Part shown: positions 49,818-57,788 of the stretch, in pieces
Numbering within the stretch: the first letter of the stretch is position 1
Layout of the letters: every line of letters begins with the position of its first letter
Origin: DASQBT01 sp049578545
Lineage (GTDB): Bacteria; Pseudomonadota; Gammaproteobacteria; Burkholderiales; Thiobacillaceae
Length of the DNA stretch: 64,000 nt
Assembly (NCBI GenBank): GCA_049578545.1
Contig: JBAUMF010000049.1
Coordinates: 1-64,000, forward strand
Direction: 5' to 3'
Position numbers and translations under genes: made by a program
Notes under the pieces: model-generated
Told to the model about the DNA's origin: nothing
Databases searched by the model: none
Seen by the model: the letters and a program-made list of their open reading frames with translations, nothing else

Positions 49818-50732
49818 ATGAAAATGAAATTGATCAGTCTCGCACTCGGTGTCTTAATGGCCCAAGGCGCCTTTGCCAACGGCACGCAAGCCAGCCCTTC
49901 CGCTCCGCCGGTTGACTACGCGAAGCACGCCGGTCCCATCCCGCAAACCCCTGAACAGTGGCTGGACCGGATGACCGACTTCACCCGCAACGCCTCGGCC
50001 TATCGCGATCCCAAGGTGTTCGTGCCTTGGTCCAACGCGGTGACCGAGCCCGGTTTCTACACCCAGATGGGCATCAACATGATGGAACCCAACAACTGGT
50101 ACCGCATGTTCGGCTCCATGATGGATCCCCGTTCGATGACCAACTACATGCAGTTTGCCGATCCCAACATGTACATGAAGTGGTTGGCCGCTTCCGTGGA
50201 TCCCAACTTCTACACGGCGCTGGCGACCCAGTGGGCTGACCCGGGCAAAATGATGCGTTGGGCAATGTGGCCGATGGATCCCAAGTTGTGGGGCATGATG
50301 ATGCAGAGCTTGAACCCCAACATGTATCTGAAGTGGATGATGGCGCCGGTGGATCCCAAGCTGTGGTCCCTGATGATGCAGCCCATCAACCCCAACCTCT
50401 ACACCGCGTGGCTGGGCCAGTCTCTCAATCCCCAGACCTATGGCGCATGGGGCACCTGGTTGAATCCCTCCAGCTACACCGTCCCCAATATGGGTGGCAT
50501 GGGTGGACCTACGGGCGGCGCTCCAGCAGTGTTCAACCCCCTTGAGTTCCTGACTCCTGGCTACGGCCAGCCAGGTGCGGCTCCTGCCGCAGGAGCCCCC
50601 GCTGCCGCAGGTGCTGCTCCAGCCGGTACGTTCAACTTCTTTGATCCCAACACGTGGACCCAGATGTGGAACCCCGCCGCTTGGACGAATCCTGCCGCTG
50701 CCCCTGCAGCTCAGCCTGCTCCGGCCAAGTAA
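49818..50732 (+). CDS. Secreted Met/Trp-rich protein of tandem [DNE]-P repeats
   Basis: 304 residues: signal peptide (1-20, ending GAFA), a linker, and from Asp64 to Leu215 twelve tandem units of 12 or 13 residues. Each unit starts Asp/Asn/Glu-Pro and usually has an aromatic residue at position 4-5, for example DPNMYMKWLAASV, DPNFYTALATQWA, NPNMYLKWMMAPV and NPNLYTAWLGQSL. The 152-residue block has 22 Met and 12 Trp. Units from about the fifth onward alternate in pairs of 25-26. A Gly/Ala/Pro-rich tail with more NP and DP motifs (FDPNTWTQMW) follows. I recognise no family. The gene has its own strong promoter and terminator and looks monocistronic. The role is unknown. A structural or metal/hydrophobe-binding envelope protein is a guess. 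Confidence 0.85.
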   Translation: MKMKLISLALGVLMAQGAFANGTQASPSAPPVDYAKHAGPIPQTPEQWLDRMTDFTRNASAYRDPKVFVPWSNAVTEPGFYTQMGINMMEPNNWYRMFGSMMDPRSMTNYMQFADPNMYMKWLAASVDPNFYTALATQWADPGKMMRWAMWPMDPKLWGMMMQSLNPNMYLKWMMAPVDPKLWSLMMQPINPNLYTAWLGQSLNPQTYGAWGTWLNPSSYTVPNMGGMGGPTGGAPAVFNPLEFLTPGYGQPGAAPAAGAPAAAGAAPAGTFNFFDPNTWTQMWNPAAWTNPAAAPAAQPAPAK

Positions 50733-50763
50733 GCGGTACAGAGTTAGTAAGCGCTGTACAAAG

Positions 50764-50791
50764 GCCCGACCGAATGGTCGGGCTTTTTCTT
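50764..50791 (+). terminator. Rho-independent terminator after the repeat-protein gene
   Basis: GCCCGACC / GGTCGGGC with a GAAT loop, then TTTTTCTT, begins 32 bases after the stop. It is the clearest intrinsic terminator in the window. It also lies 17 bases before the cysS stop on the other strand. Confidence 0.9.
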
Positions 50792-50807
50792 GCGCTGAAT
50801 TCCTGTT

Positions 50808-52229
50808 TTAGGCGCGCCGCCAGGTAGTGCCCTGCGGCCCATCTTCCAGTATGATGCCCGCGCCCTTCAACTCATCCCGGATGCGATCGGCCTCGGAAAA
50901 ATTTCTTGCTTTCTTTGCCACCACGCGTGCTTCGATCCTTCGTTCAATGCTTTCTCTGCCATAAACGATTCCTGCGTCCCACGTATCTGTCGCGCCCACT
51001 GATTCGTTCGCCGAAACCGAGTACACATCATCGCCCTGCAAAAAGCCAACGGGGTCAGCTTGCAATATCCCCAAAATCCCTCCCAAGGCCTTAAGCATGC
51101 CTGCAAGCGCTGAGTCTCTGGATCTATTCGTTTCCCCAACCAACTCAAACAGCACGGCCATAGCCTCCGGCGTATTGAAATCCTCGTCCATGGCGGCCTT
51201 GAAGCGAGCGGCATATTCATTATTCCAGTCCAGTTCCATCTCGGCAGGCGGAATATTTTTCAACGCAGTATAAAGCCGGGTCAATGCACCCTTGGCGTCA
51301 TCGAGATGGGTATCCGAATAGTTCAATGGACTACGGTAGTGGGCACGCAGGATAAAGAACCGCACGACCTCAGGGTCAAATTTTTCCAGGATGTCCCTGA
51401 TGGTGAAAAAATTGCCCAGGCTCTTGGACATCTTTTCGTTGTCCACCCGAACAAATCCATTGTGCAACCAGTAGTTAACGAATTTGCAGCCGTTAGCCCC
51501 CTCACTCTGAGCTATTTCGTTTTCGTGATGAGGGAACTGCAAATCCTGGCCTCCCCCATGAATATCAAAGTGCTGGCCGAGAAAATGACTGCTCATCGCC
51601 GAGCATTCGATGTGCCAACCGGGCCGACCTTGTCCCCAAGGGCTTTCCCAAGCAGGTTCGCCTGGCTTGGCCGCCTTCCACAAGACGAAATCCATCGGAT
51701 CACGCTTGTATGGGTCGACCTCGACACGCTCGCCGGCCCTCAAATCTTCGAGCGATTTACCGGATAGCGCTCCGTAGGTTGGGAAGGCCCGCACACTGTA
51801 GTAGACATCGCCATTATCCGCCCTGTAAGCGAGGTCCTTGTCCAACAAAGCGCCGATCATGGCGAGCATGTCAGCCAGATACTGAGTGGCCCGTGGCTCA
51901 ATATCGGGGGGCAAAACCCCCAGACGCACTTCGTCTTCATGCATGGCGTCAATGTAGCGGCCGGTCAATTCACCGGTAGTTTCGCCATTCTCCCTGGCGC
52001 GCTTAATGATTTTGTCGTCGATGTCCGTAATATTACGGACATAGGTAACCTCGTAACCGGTGGTCCTAAGCCAGCGCACGATCATGTCGAACACGACAAA
52101 CACACGGGCATGCCCAAGATGACAAAAGTCATAGACAGTCATGCCGCATACGTAAATGCGAGCTTTCCCTGGTTGTATTGGTGCGAAGGTTTCGAGCTGT
52201 CGTGTTAGGGAGTTATAGAGCGTCAGCAT
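50808..52229 (-). CDS. cysS: Cysteinyl-tRNA synthetase
   Basis: Class Ia synthetase of 473 residues. Zinc and HIGH-type motif: CGMTVYDFCHLGHARVF. KMSKSLGN is the second ATP motif, with WHIECSAMSSHFLG carrying further zinc ligands. The ATG at 52229 (MLTLYNSLTRQLE) is the family start. Divergent from the TPR gene at 52340. The ppiB, lpxH and TPR/Ldt genes follow on the other strand, a common betaproteobacterial neighbourhood. Confidence 0.96.
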   Translation of the reverse strand: MLTLYNSLTRQLETFAPIQPGKARIYVCGMTVYDFCHLGHARVFVVFDMIVRWLRTTGYEVTYVRNITDIDDKIIKRARENGETTGELTGRYIDAMHEDEVRLGVLPPDIEPRATQYLADMLAMIGALLDKDLAYRADNGDVYYSVRAFPTYGALSGKSLEDLRAGERVEVDPYKRDPMDFVLWKAAKPGEPAWESPWGQGRPGWHIECSAMSSHFLGQHFDIHGGGQDLQFPHHENEIAQSEGANGCKFVNYWLHNGFVRVDNEKMSKSLGNFFTIRDILEKFDPEVVRFFILRAHYRSPLNYSDTHLDDAKGALTRLYTALKNIPPAEMELDWNNEYAARFKAAMDEDFNTPEAMAVLFELVGETNRSRDSALAGMLKALGGILGILQADPVGFLQGDDVYSVSANESVGATDTWDAGIVYGRESIERRIEARVVAKKARNFSEADRIRDELKGAGIILEDGPQGTTWRRA

Positions 52230-52339
52230 ACCGATCGAATAGAAAAGCCCTGACGGCGTCAAATTTGACCATGAGCCGCCCAACCTATGCGGGAATTGTT
52301 AGAATGCACGGTTGTAGTAAACCAATTTGAGTGTATCAC

Positions 52340-53323
52340 ATGCCTACATTGCGCAGACTTGCTTCAGTCATTGCTTTCAGCGTTGCATTTGGTGTTGCCA
52401 TTGCGAGCCCCAACGACGTACAGGATATTAATCAACTCTTTCGCAAGGGTGACCTGAGCGAAGCCCTTAACCGGGCCAATCAGTACCTGCTGAAAAATCC
52501 AAAGGACGCTCAAGCCCGGTTTCTCAAGGGTTTGATCCTGGCTGACCAGAATAAATCAGCTGACGCAATTCAAGTGTTTACCGGGCTGACCGAGGACTAC
52601 CCTGAATTGCCCGAGCCCTATAACAATCTAGCCGTACTTTATGCGGCGCAAGGCAAGTACGAAGCTGCACGTAATGCACTTGAAATGGCAATCCGTACCC
52701 ACCCCAGCTACGCCACCGCTCACGAGAATCTCGGTGACCTGTATGCAAAGATGGCTTCGATGGCCTATGACAAGGCCTTGCAACTGGATACCAGCAATAC
52801 ATCAGCGCAAACCAAACTCGCGCTGATCAAGGACTTGATGACAGGCAGTCGAAATCCGAACCCTGTCAAGACGGTCGCTGCTTCAGCTGACGAACCCTCA
52901 AAACCTGTTCCGATCGGTAGAGCGGCTAAATCAATCAGCATGCCCCCTGCTGCCAACCCGGCTAGCACCTCAACTGAAACCGCCCCAGCTCCAGATGCAA
53001 TTATCGAAACACTCAAGGGCTGGGCCAGGGCATGGTCTGCCAATGACGTCGATGGGTACCTGGCCTATTACTCGCCTGATTTCAAGCCCTCCAGTGGCAG
53101 CCGCAGCGGTTGGGAAGCCCAACGCCGCAACCGCGTTGCCAATGCCAAGGGCCTCTCTGTTCAGGTGTCCGATATACACATTCAGACCGTCAGCGCCGAC
53201 CGCACTTCAGTCAAGTTTCGCCAAAAATACCGGGCCAAACACATTGCCAGCGACAGCACCAAACGCGTTGAACTCGTTCGAAGCGGCAACAGGTGGCTGA
53301 TTGTCAGGGAAAGTGGGCGCTAA
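52340..53323 (+). CDS. TPR protein with Cds6-like C-terminal domain
   Basis: A 327-residue secreted protein: signal peptide (1-22), TPR units (about 35-140, with ALNRANQYLLKNPKDAQARF and PYNNLAVLYAAQGKYEAARN), a Pro/Ala linker, and a C-terminal NTF2-fold domain resembling Cds6/SnoaL (ETLKGWARAWSANDVDGYLA to the end). The same domain ends the following L,D-transpeptidase, and the genes are 12 bp apart, so the two proteins probably work together in the periplasm, perhaps in peptidoglycan cross-link control. The exact job is unknown. Confidence 0.82.
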   Translation: MPTLRRLASVIAFSVAFGVAIASPNDVQDINQLFRKGDLSEALNRANQYLLKNPKDAQARFLKGLILADQNKSADAIQVFTGLTEDYPELPEPYNNLAVLYAAQGKYEAARNALEMAIRTHPSYATAHENLGDLYAKMASMAYDKALQLDTSNTSAQTKLALIKDLMTGSRNPNPVKTVAASADEPSKPVPIGRAAKSISMPPAANPASTSTETAPAPDAIIETLKGWARAWSANDVDGYLAYYSPDFKPSSGSRSGWEAQRRNRVANAKGLSVQVSDIHIQTVSADRTSVKFRQKYRAKHIASDSTKRVELVRSGNRWLIVRESGR

Positions 53324-53335
53324 ACGAGAGCGGAT

Positions 53336-54499
53336 ATGCAATTCTTGCGCATCATCTTTGGATTAATGCTTTGCGGAAGCCTACTTCCCAATGCCTACGC
53401 GCAATCCGAAGCTGAACGTCTGCTGTCAGAGACCTTGTTGGACGTCAGCCTGAACAAGATGGATAACGCATGGCAATCGCTCAATCACTTGATTGCACGT
53501 TATCCCAATTTCCACCTTGCGCAACTGGTAAAAGGCGATCTGATACTGGCTCATGCCCAACCCCTTGCCACTCTGGGAAACGCGCGTGCCTCCAAACTCC
53601 AACTCGACGATCTGCGCGATGAGGCTCGCAAACGGCTGCTTGATGTCACCCAGCCTGTTAATCCCGATCTCGTTCCGGATGCACTGCTGTCCGTCACTCA
53701 AGATGTTCGTTATGTCCTGGCCGCCGATGGCGCGCGTTCCAGGCTCTATGTGTTCGAAAATCTGCCAGGAGGATGGATTCGCCGAGCGGATTATTACCTC
53801 ACCATGGGCAAGCTCGGCACCGGCAAGACAAAAGCAGGGGATAAGCGCTCTCCAATAGGCTGGTACACCATCACGTCATACAAACCACGCGGCCAACTGG
53901 AAGAAATCTATGGCGATGGCGCGTACCCGTTGAGCTATCCCAATGACTGGGACCAAAGGGAGGGCCGCAAAGGGTCTGGCATCTGGATACACGGTGTACC
54001 TCGCAATACCTATAGCCGCCCTCCCAAGGCAAGCGATGGTTGCATGGTTCTATCCAATGAAGACCTCGCCAGCCTCGCCAGTTATATTGTTATCGGAAAG
54101 ACACCTGTATTGATTAGTGATTCCCTGAATTGGGTTGACCCGTCCAAACTCAACAATAGCCGCGACGACATTCGCAATGCGCTGGAAATGTGGCGGCAGG
54201 ATTGGGAAAGCCTGGATACTCCACGCATGTTGTCGCATTACTCCAGCCATTTCCAGAGCGGCAGCCAGAATTTTCAGGAATTCGCCGAATCCAAACATCG
54301 CGTTAATGCGGGCAAATCGTGGATAAAAATCCAGTTGAAGAATATCAGCATGGTGCGCTATCCAGGCCAAAAGAATCTGGTCATGGTCAGCTTTGACCAG
54401 GATTACAAAAGCAACAATTTGAGCGACGTCACCCACAAGCGCCAGTATTGGCAGGTTGAGGGGGGTGAATGGAAAATGATTTACGAGACCGTTTTATGA
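53336..54499 (+). CDS. L,D-transpeptidase (YkuD) with Cds6-like C-terminal domain
   Basis: A 387-residue periplasmic enzyme: signal peptide MQFLRIIFGLMLCGSLLPNA (to about residue 23), a helical linker, a YkuD domain (about 115-260) with catalytic IHGVPRNTYSRP and SDGCMVLS (His, Gly-Cys nucleophile), and a Cds6-like tail (DIRNALEMWRQDWESLDTPR to the end). It forms 3-3 peptidoglycan cross-links or attaches lipoproteins. Downstream of the TPR gene by 12 bp. Confidence 0.9.
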   Translation: MQFLRIIFGLMLCGSLLPNAYAQSEAERLLSETLLDVSLNKMDNAWQSLNHLIARYPNFHLAQLVKGDLILAHAQPLATLGNARASKLQLDDLRDEARKRLLDVTQPVNPDLVPDALLSVTQDVRYVLAADGARSRLYVFENLPGGWIRRADYYLTMGKLGTGKTKAGDKRSPIGWYTITSYKPRGQLEEIYGDGAYPLSYPNDWDQREGRKGSGIWIHGVPRNTYSRPPKASDGCMVLSNEDLASLASYIVIGKTPVLISDSLNWVDPSKLNNSRDDIRNALEMWRQDWESLDTPRMLSHYSSHFQSGSQNFQEFAESKHRVNAGKSWIKIQLKNISMVRYPGQKNLVMVSFDQDYKSNNLSDVTHKRQYWQVEGGEWKMIYETVL

Positions 54500-54509
54500 G
54501 GGCCACGAC

Positions 54510-55001
54510 ATGGTCAAACTGTACACTAGCCTTGGCATGATCAGCCTGGAACTCGATTCTGAAAAAGCGCCGGCTACAGTCGAGAATTTCCTTCAGTACG
54601 TCAGGAATGGTTTTTATGACGGCACTATTTTCCATCGTGTAATTGACGGCTTTATGATCCAGGGTGGAGGGTTTGAACCGGGAATGGCCCAAAAACCCGC
54701 CCTCGCTCCGATTGAGAACGAGGCAGCAAACGGGCTGAAAAACGATGCTTACACCATAGCCATGGCACGCACTTCCAATCCTAATTCTGCCACTGCCCAG
54801 TTCTTCATCAATGTGGCCAACAACAATTTCCTCAACTTTTCCTCCCCCACGCCGCAGGGTTTTGGCTATTGCGTGTTTGGCAAGGTAACGGAAGGCCAGG
54901 ACGTAGTAGATAAAATCAGGAAGGCCCGGACGGGCAGCAAGGCCGGTCACCAGGATGTGCCATTGGAGGACATCCTCATCACCAAGGCAGAAGTTGTCTG
55001 A
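54510..55001 (+). CDS. ppiB: Cyclophilin-type peptidyl-prolyl isomerase
   Basis: A 163-residue cytoplasmic cyclophilin (no signal peptide). The core NGFYDGTIFHRVIDGFMIQG and NSATAQFFINVANNNFLNF carry the catalytic Arg and Phe. The length is that of PpiB. It follows the L,D-transpeptidase by 10 bp and its stop overlaps the lpxH start region, forming one operon. Confidence 0.95.
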   Translation: MVKLYTSLGMISLELDSEKAPATVENFLQYVRNGFYDGTIFHRVIDGFMIQGGGFEPGMAQKPALAPIENEAANGLKNDAYTIAMARTSNPNSATAQFFINVANNNFLNFSSPTPQGFGYCVFGKVTEGQDVVDKIRKARTGSKAGHQDVPLEDILITKAEVV

Positions 55002-55737
55002 AAAACCGGCGGAACCAGGTCGCACCTTTTTTATTGCCGACCTGCACCTGACCGACAAGCGCCCCGAAATTAATGGGCGCTTTTTTCATTTCATCGAACA
55101 CATCGCCAAAGGTGCAGATGCACTTTATATCCTGGGTGACTTGTTCGAGTACTGGATTGGTGACGACGACCTCAGTACAGTGGTCGCACGAGAAACATCC
55201 AGTAAATTGAGTGCGTTGCAACAGGCAGGCACTCCCATATATTTCATGCACGGCAATCGTGATTTTCTGCTCGCATACAGATACGCCCGGCTTGCCGGCA
55301 TAAAACTTATTGAGGATCCGACGCTCATCTCGCTGTACGGTCAGCCCACCCTGCTCATGCATGGGGACACGCTCTGTACCGACGACCATGCATACCAGTT
55401 TTTTCGCAACAAGATCCGCCGGTCCTGGGTGAAATCCATGTTGCTGAAGTTGCCTATTTCCATTCGACGAGTTCTGGCAGGCATGGTGCGCGCAGGAAGC
55501 GAATCGGCGAAGCAGGCCAAAACTGTGGAAATCATGGATGTGAATCTGGATGAAGTCGCGCGCATATTCAGAGCCCATGGATATCCCAGACTGATTCATG
55601 GCCACACGCATCGTCCTGCGCGTCACGAGCAGGACATCGATGGCCGCCCTTGTGAACGATGGGTACTACCAGACTGGTATCAGACAGGCGGCTACCTTGT
55701 TTGCGATCATCTGCGATGCCGTCTCGAAAGCATGTGA
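54994..55737 (+). CDS. lpxH: UDP-2,3-diacylglucosamine hydrolase
   Basis: Lipid A pathway enzyme of the metallophosphatase fold. Metal motifs are FFIADLHLTD, YILGDLFEYWIGDDD, MHGNRDFLL and IHGHTHRPA. The likely start is a TTG at 54994 that overlaps the ppiB stop. It gives 247 residues beginning (M)SEKPAEPGRTFFIADL. The open frame from 54955 reads through ppiB in another frame and is not family-like. Confidence 0.92.
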   Translation: MSEKPAEPGRTFFIADLHLTDKRPEINGRFFHFIEHIAKGADALYILGDLFEYWIGDDDLSTVVARETSSKLSALQQAGTPIYFMHGNRDFLLAYRYARLAGIKLIEDPTLISLYGQPTLLMHGDTLCTDDHAYQFFRNKIRRSWVKSMLLKLPISIRRVLAGMVRAGSESAKQAKTVEIMDVNLDEVARIFRAHGYPRLIHGHTHRPARHEQDIDGRPCERWVLPDWYQTGGYLVCDHLRCRLESM

Positions 55738-56421
55738 TTACTCTTTTGTGGCGTACACAACCGTGTAACCAACAGGTAATTTGAATAGCTCAGGCTTGAG
55801 CCTTTCCCTGTCCTGCCTTTCAAGTTGTCGTGTACGGCCAGAATAATCCCGTTCTTCAATGGGCAAACCATGACCTAACGGCCTGTCTGTTTCCCATACG
55901 TAGTGAACCAGGTCACATTCCTGGCGCAGTTCTTCCGGCGTATTCTTGTAGGTTTGATATTGCATCCACGCAAGGGCCACCTTGTATTCCGCCAGCGCCC
56001 TGGCCGCCTCGGGCATAAGTTTTTCCGCAGCGACAGTCTGTGAACATACCTTGCCATGGACAGACAGAGTGATTCGCTGGGTCCCCGGATGAACCTCGTC
56101 TATCCGCTCGTCCGCGTGCCAAGGAGGACGCGCTTGCTCAGGCAGCGGCCTGTTACGGATTCGCATGTTTGTCTTTGTCTCGTGCAGCACGTTGGTCAGT
56201 TCGCCGGTCCTGCGATCAAGCAGAACAAAGTCAGCCTGATCCCTGCCGCCGTCCAGGCGCAGAAATTCGGGAGTGATAAGGATTCGGGTCAGATAGGACG
56301 GGGTATCTGGATCCTGGTCGCGGTAATACAGCACCGTCATATCAGCTGTGTGGCCTGCCTGGGCGCATCCCAGCATCACCAAACCCACAAATGCTCGACG
56401 AAAAGAATTGCGAATCTTCAT
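55738..56421 (-). CDS. Periplasmic protein of unknown function
   Basis: A 227-residue product with signal peptide (1-25, RRAFVGLVMLGCAQAGHTAD). Mature part: VLYYRDQDPDTPSYLTRILI, then LRLDGGRDQADFVLLDRRTG and two Cys (VCSQT, ECDLVHY) that may form a disulfide. I recognise no named family. The pattern YLTRILITPEFLRLDGG looks like a beta-rich domain. An ATG nine bases upstream is also possible. It converges on lpxH and lies 54 bp after metZ. Confidence 0.65.
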   Translation of the reverse strand: MKIRNSFRRAFVGLVMLGCAQAGHTADMTVLYYRDQDPDTPSYLTRILITPEFLRLDGGRDQADFVLLDRRTGELTNVLHETKTNMRIRNRPLPEQARPPWHADERIDEVHPGTQRITLSVHGKVCSQTVAAEKLMPEAARALAEYKVALAWMQYQTYKNTPEELRQECDLVHYVWETDRPLGHGLPIEERDYSGRTRQLERQDRERLKPELFKLPVGYTVVYATKE

Positions 56422-56475
56422 CCTTACCATCCTGGCCAGCATTCTGCTTGGTGTCACCAGGACAAACAAGGTTCC

Positions 56476-57654
56476 CTAAATTCTGCTCAATCCCTGGGCC
56501 AGATCTGTCTTAATGTCCTCAACACTCTCCAGCCCGACAGCTATCCGCAACAAACCGTCACCAATTCCGGCATTCTGACGCTGCTCGGGTGTCATCCGGC
56601 TATGGGTAGTGCTGGCCGGATGCGTGATCGTGCTCTTGGTATCCCCTAGGTTGGCAGTGATGGAGAGCAGGCGTGTGGAATCGATCACCGTCCAGGCAGC
56701 GTCCTTGCCGCCGCGCACCTCGAACGCCACGATGCCCCCGCCGCTCTTCTGCTGTGTCGTGGCAAGCTCGTGTTGCGGGTGGGAGGGCAGTCCAGGATAG
56801 AGTACCCGCGTAACCTGGGGCTGTTCTTCCAGCCAGGTAGCCAAGTCCAGTGCATTCCTGGAATGAGCTTCCATACGCAGACTCAGCGTTTCCAGCCCCT
56901 TCAAGAAGATCCAGGCATTGAAGGCCGACAGGGTTGGTCCAGCCGTACGCAAGAAAGTATAGATCCCTTCGAGCAACTCCTTGTTACCCAGCACCGCGCC
57001 GCCCAAGACACGTCCCTGCCCATCCAGATACTTGGTGGCGGAATGAATGACGATATCCGCACCCAGCTTGAGTGGCTGTTGCAATACAGGTGTACAGAAA
57101 CAGTTGTCCACCACAAGCCAGGCGCTCGCCTCTTTGGCATGAAATGCAATGGCAGCAATATCGCTTACTTCCGTCAACGGATTGGAAGGCGACTCCAGGA
57201 AGAACAGCCGTGTATTCGTCTTGACCGCAGCTTTCCATTCCGCAGGATCAGTAGGCGATACAAACGTGGTTTCGATACCGAAGCGTCCAAGGATGTTAGT
57301 GAACAACTGCACGGTCGAACCGAAGATAGTGCGCGAAGCCACAATGTGTTCGCCTGCCTTCATCAAACCCATGACCGTAGCCAGGATTGCAGCCATGCCT
57401 GAACCAAACGCAACGCAACGCTCAGCACCTTCCATCAGGGCCAGCCGCTGTTCGAACATGCTCACCGTCGGATTGGTGAAGCGGGCGTAGATGTTTCCCG
57501 GTTCATCCCCCCTGAATCGGGCTGCCGCCTGGGCCGCGCTTTCGAACACGAAACTGGAGGTAAGAAACAGCGCCTCGGAATGCTCGCCAAACTGGCTTCT
57601 TACCGTTCCGCCACGGATGGCCAGGGTCTGCAAGTCGTAATCCTGTTTGTTCAC
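56476..57654 (-). CDS. metZ: O-succinylhomoserine sulfhydrylase
   Basis: PLP enzyme of the cystathionine gamma-synthase family that makes homocysteine directly from O-succinylhomoserine and sulfide. The PLP lysine is in HSATKYLDGQGR, and LAIRGGTVRSQFGEHSEALF near the start and RITPEQ-like SRMTPEQRQNAGIGDGLLRI near the end fit MetZ. The GTG at 57654 has a GGAG ribosome site 5-6 bases upstream and gives 392 residues. In betaproteobacteria metZ regularly follows purF. Confidence 0.94.
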   Translation of the reverse strand: MNKQDYDLQTLAIRGGTVRSQFGEHSEALFLTSSFVFESAAQAAARFRGDEPGNIYARFTNPTVSMFEQRLALMEGAERCVAFGSGMAAILATVMGLMKAGEHIVASRTIFGSTVQLFTNILGRFGIETTFVSPTDPAEWKAAVKTNTRLFFLESPSNPLTEVSDIAAIAFHAKEASAWLVVDNCFCTPVLQQPLKLGADIVIHSATKYLDGQGRVLGGAVLGNKELLEGIYTFLRTAGPTLSAFNAWIFLKGLETLSLRMEAHSRNALDLATWLEEQPQVTRVLYPGLPSHPQHELATTQQKSGGGIVAFEVRGGKDAAWTVIDSTRLLSITANLGDTKSTITHPASTTHSRMTPEQRQNAGIGDGLLRIAVGLESVEDIKTDLAQGLSRI

Positions 57655-57673
57655 GAATGCTCCAAAATGAAAA

Positions 57674-57700
57674 ACCCGCTCAGCCAAAGCAGGACGGGTC
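57674..57700 (-). terminator. Terminator between purF and metZ
   Basis: On the minus strand ACCCGTCCTGCT, TTGGCTG, AGCGGGT forms a bulged stem and is followed by TTTTCATTTT. It lies 20 bases before the metZ start and would partly uncouple metZ from purF. Confidence 0.5.
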
Positions 57701-57788
57701 TACCACCTTTAGCTGGACTTATAGTGCGCCCGCAATCTGTGCCCAAATCGGCGCGTTTGGTGACTGTATTTCAGTACCGACAACGCTG

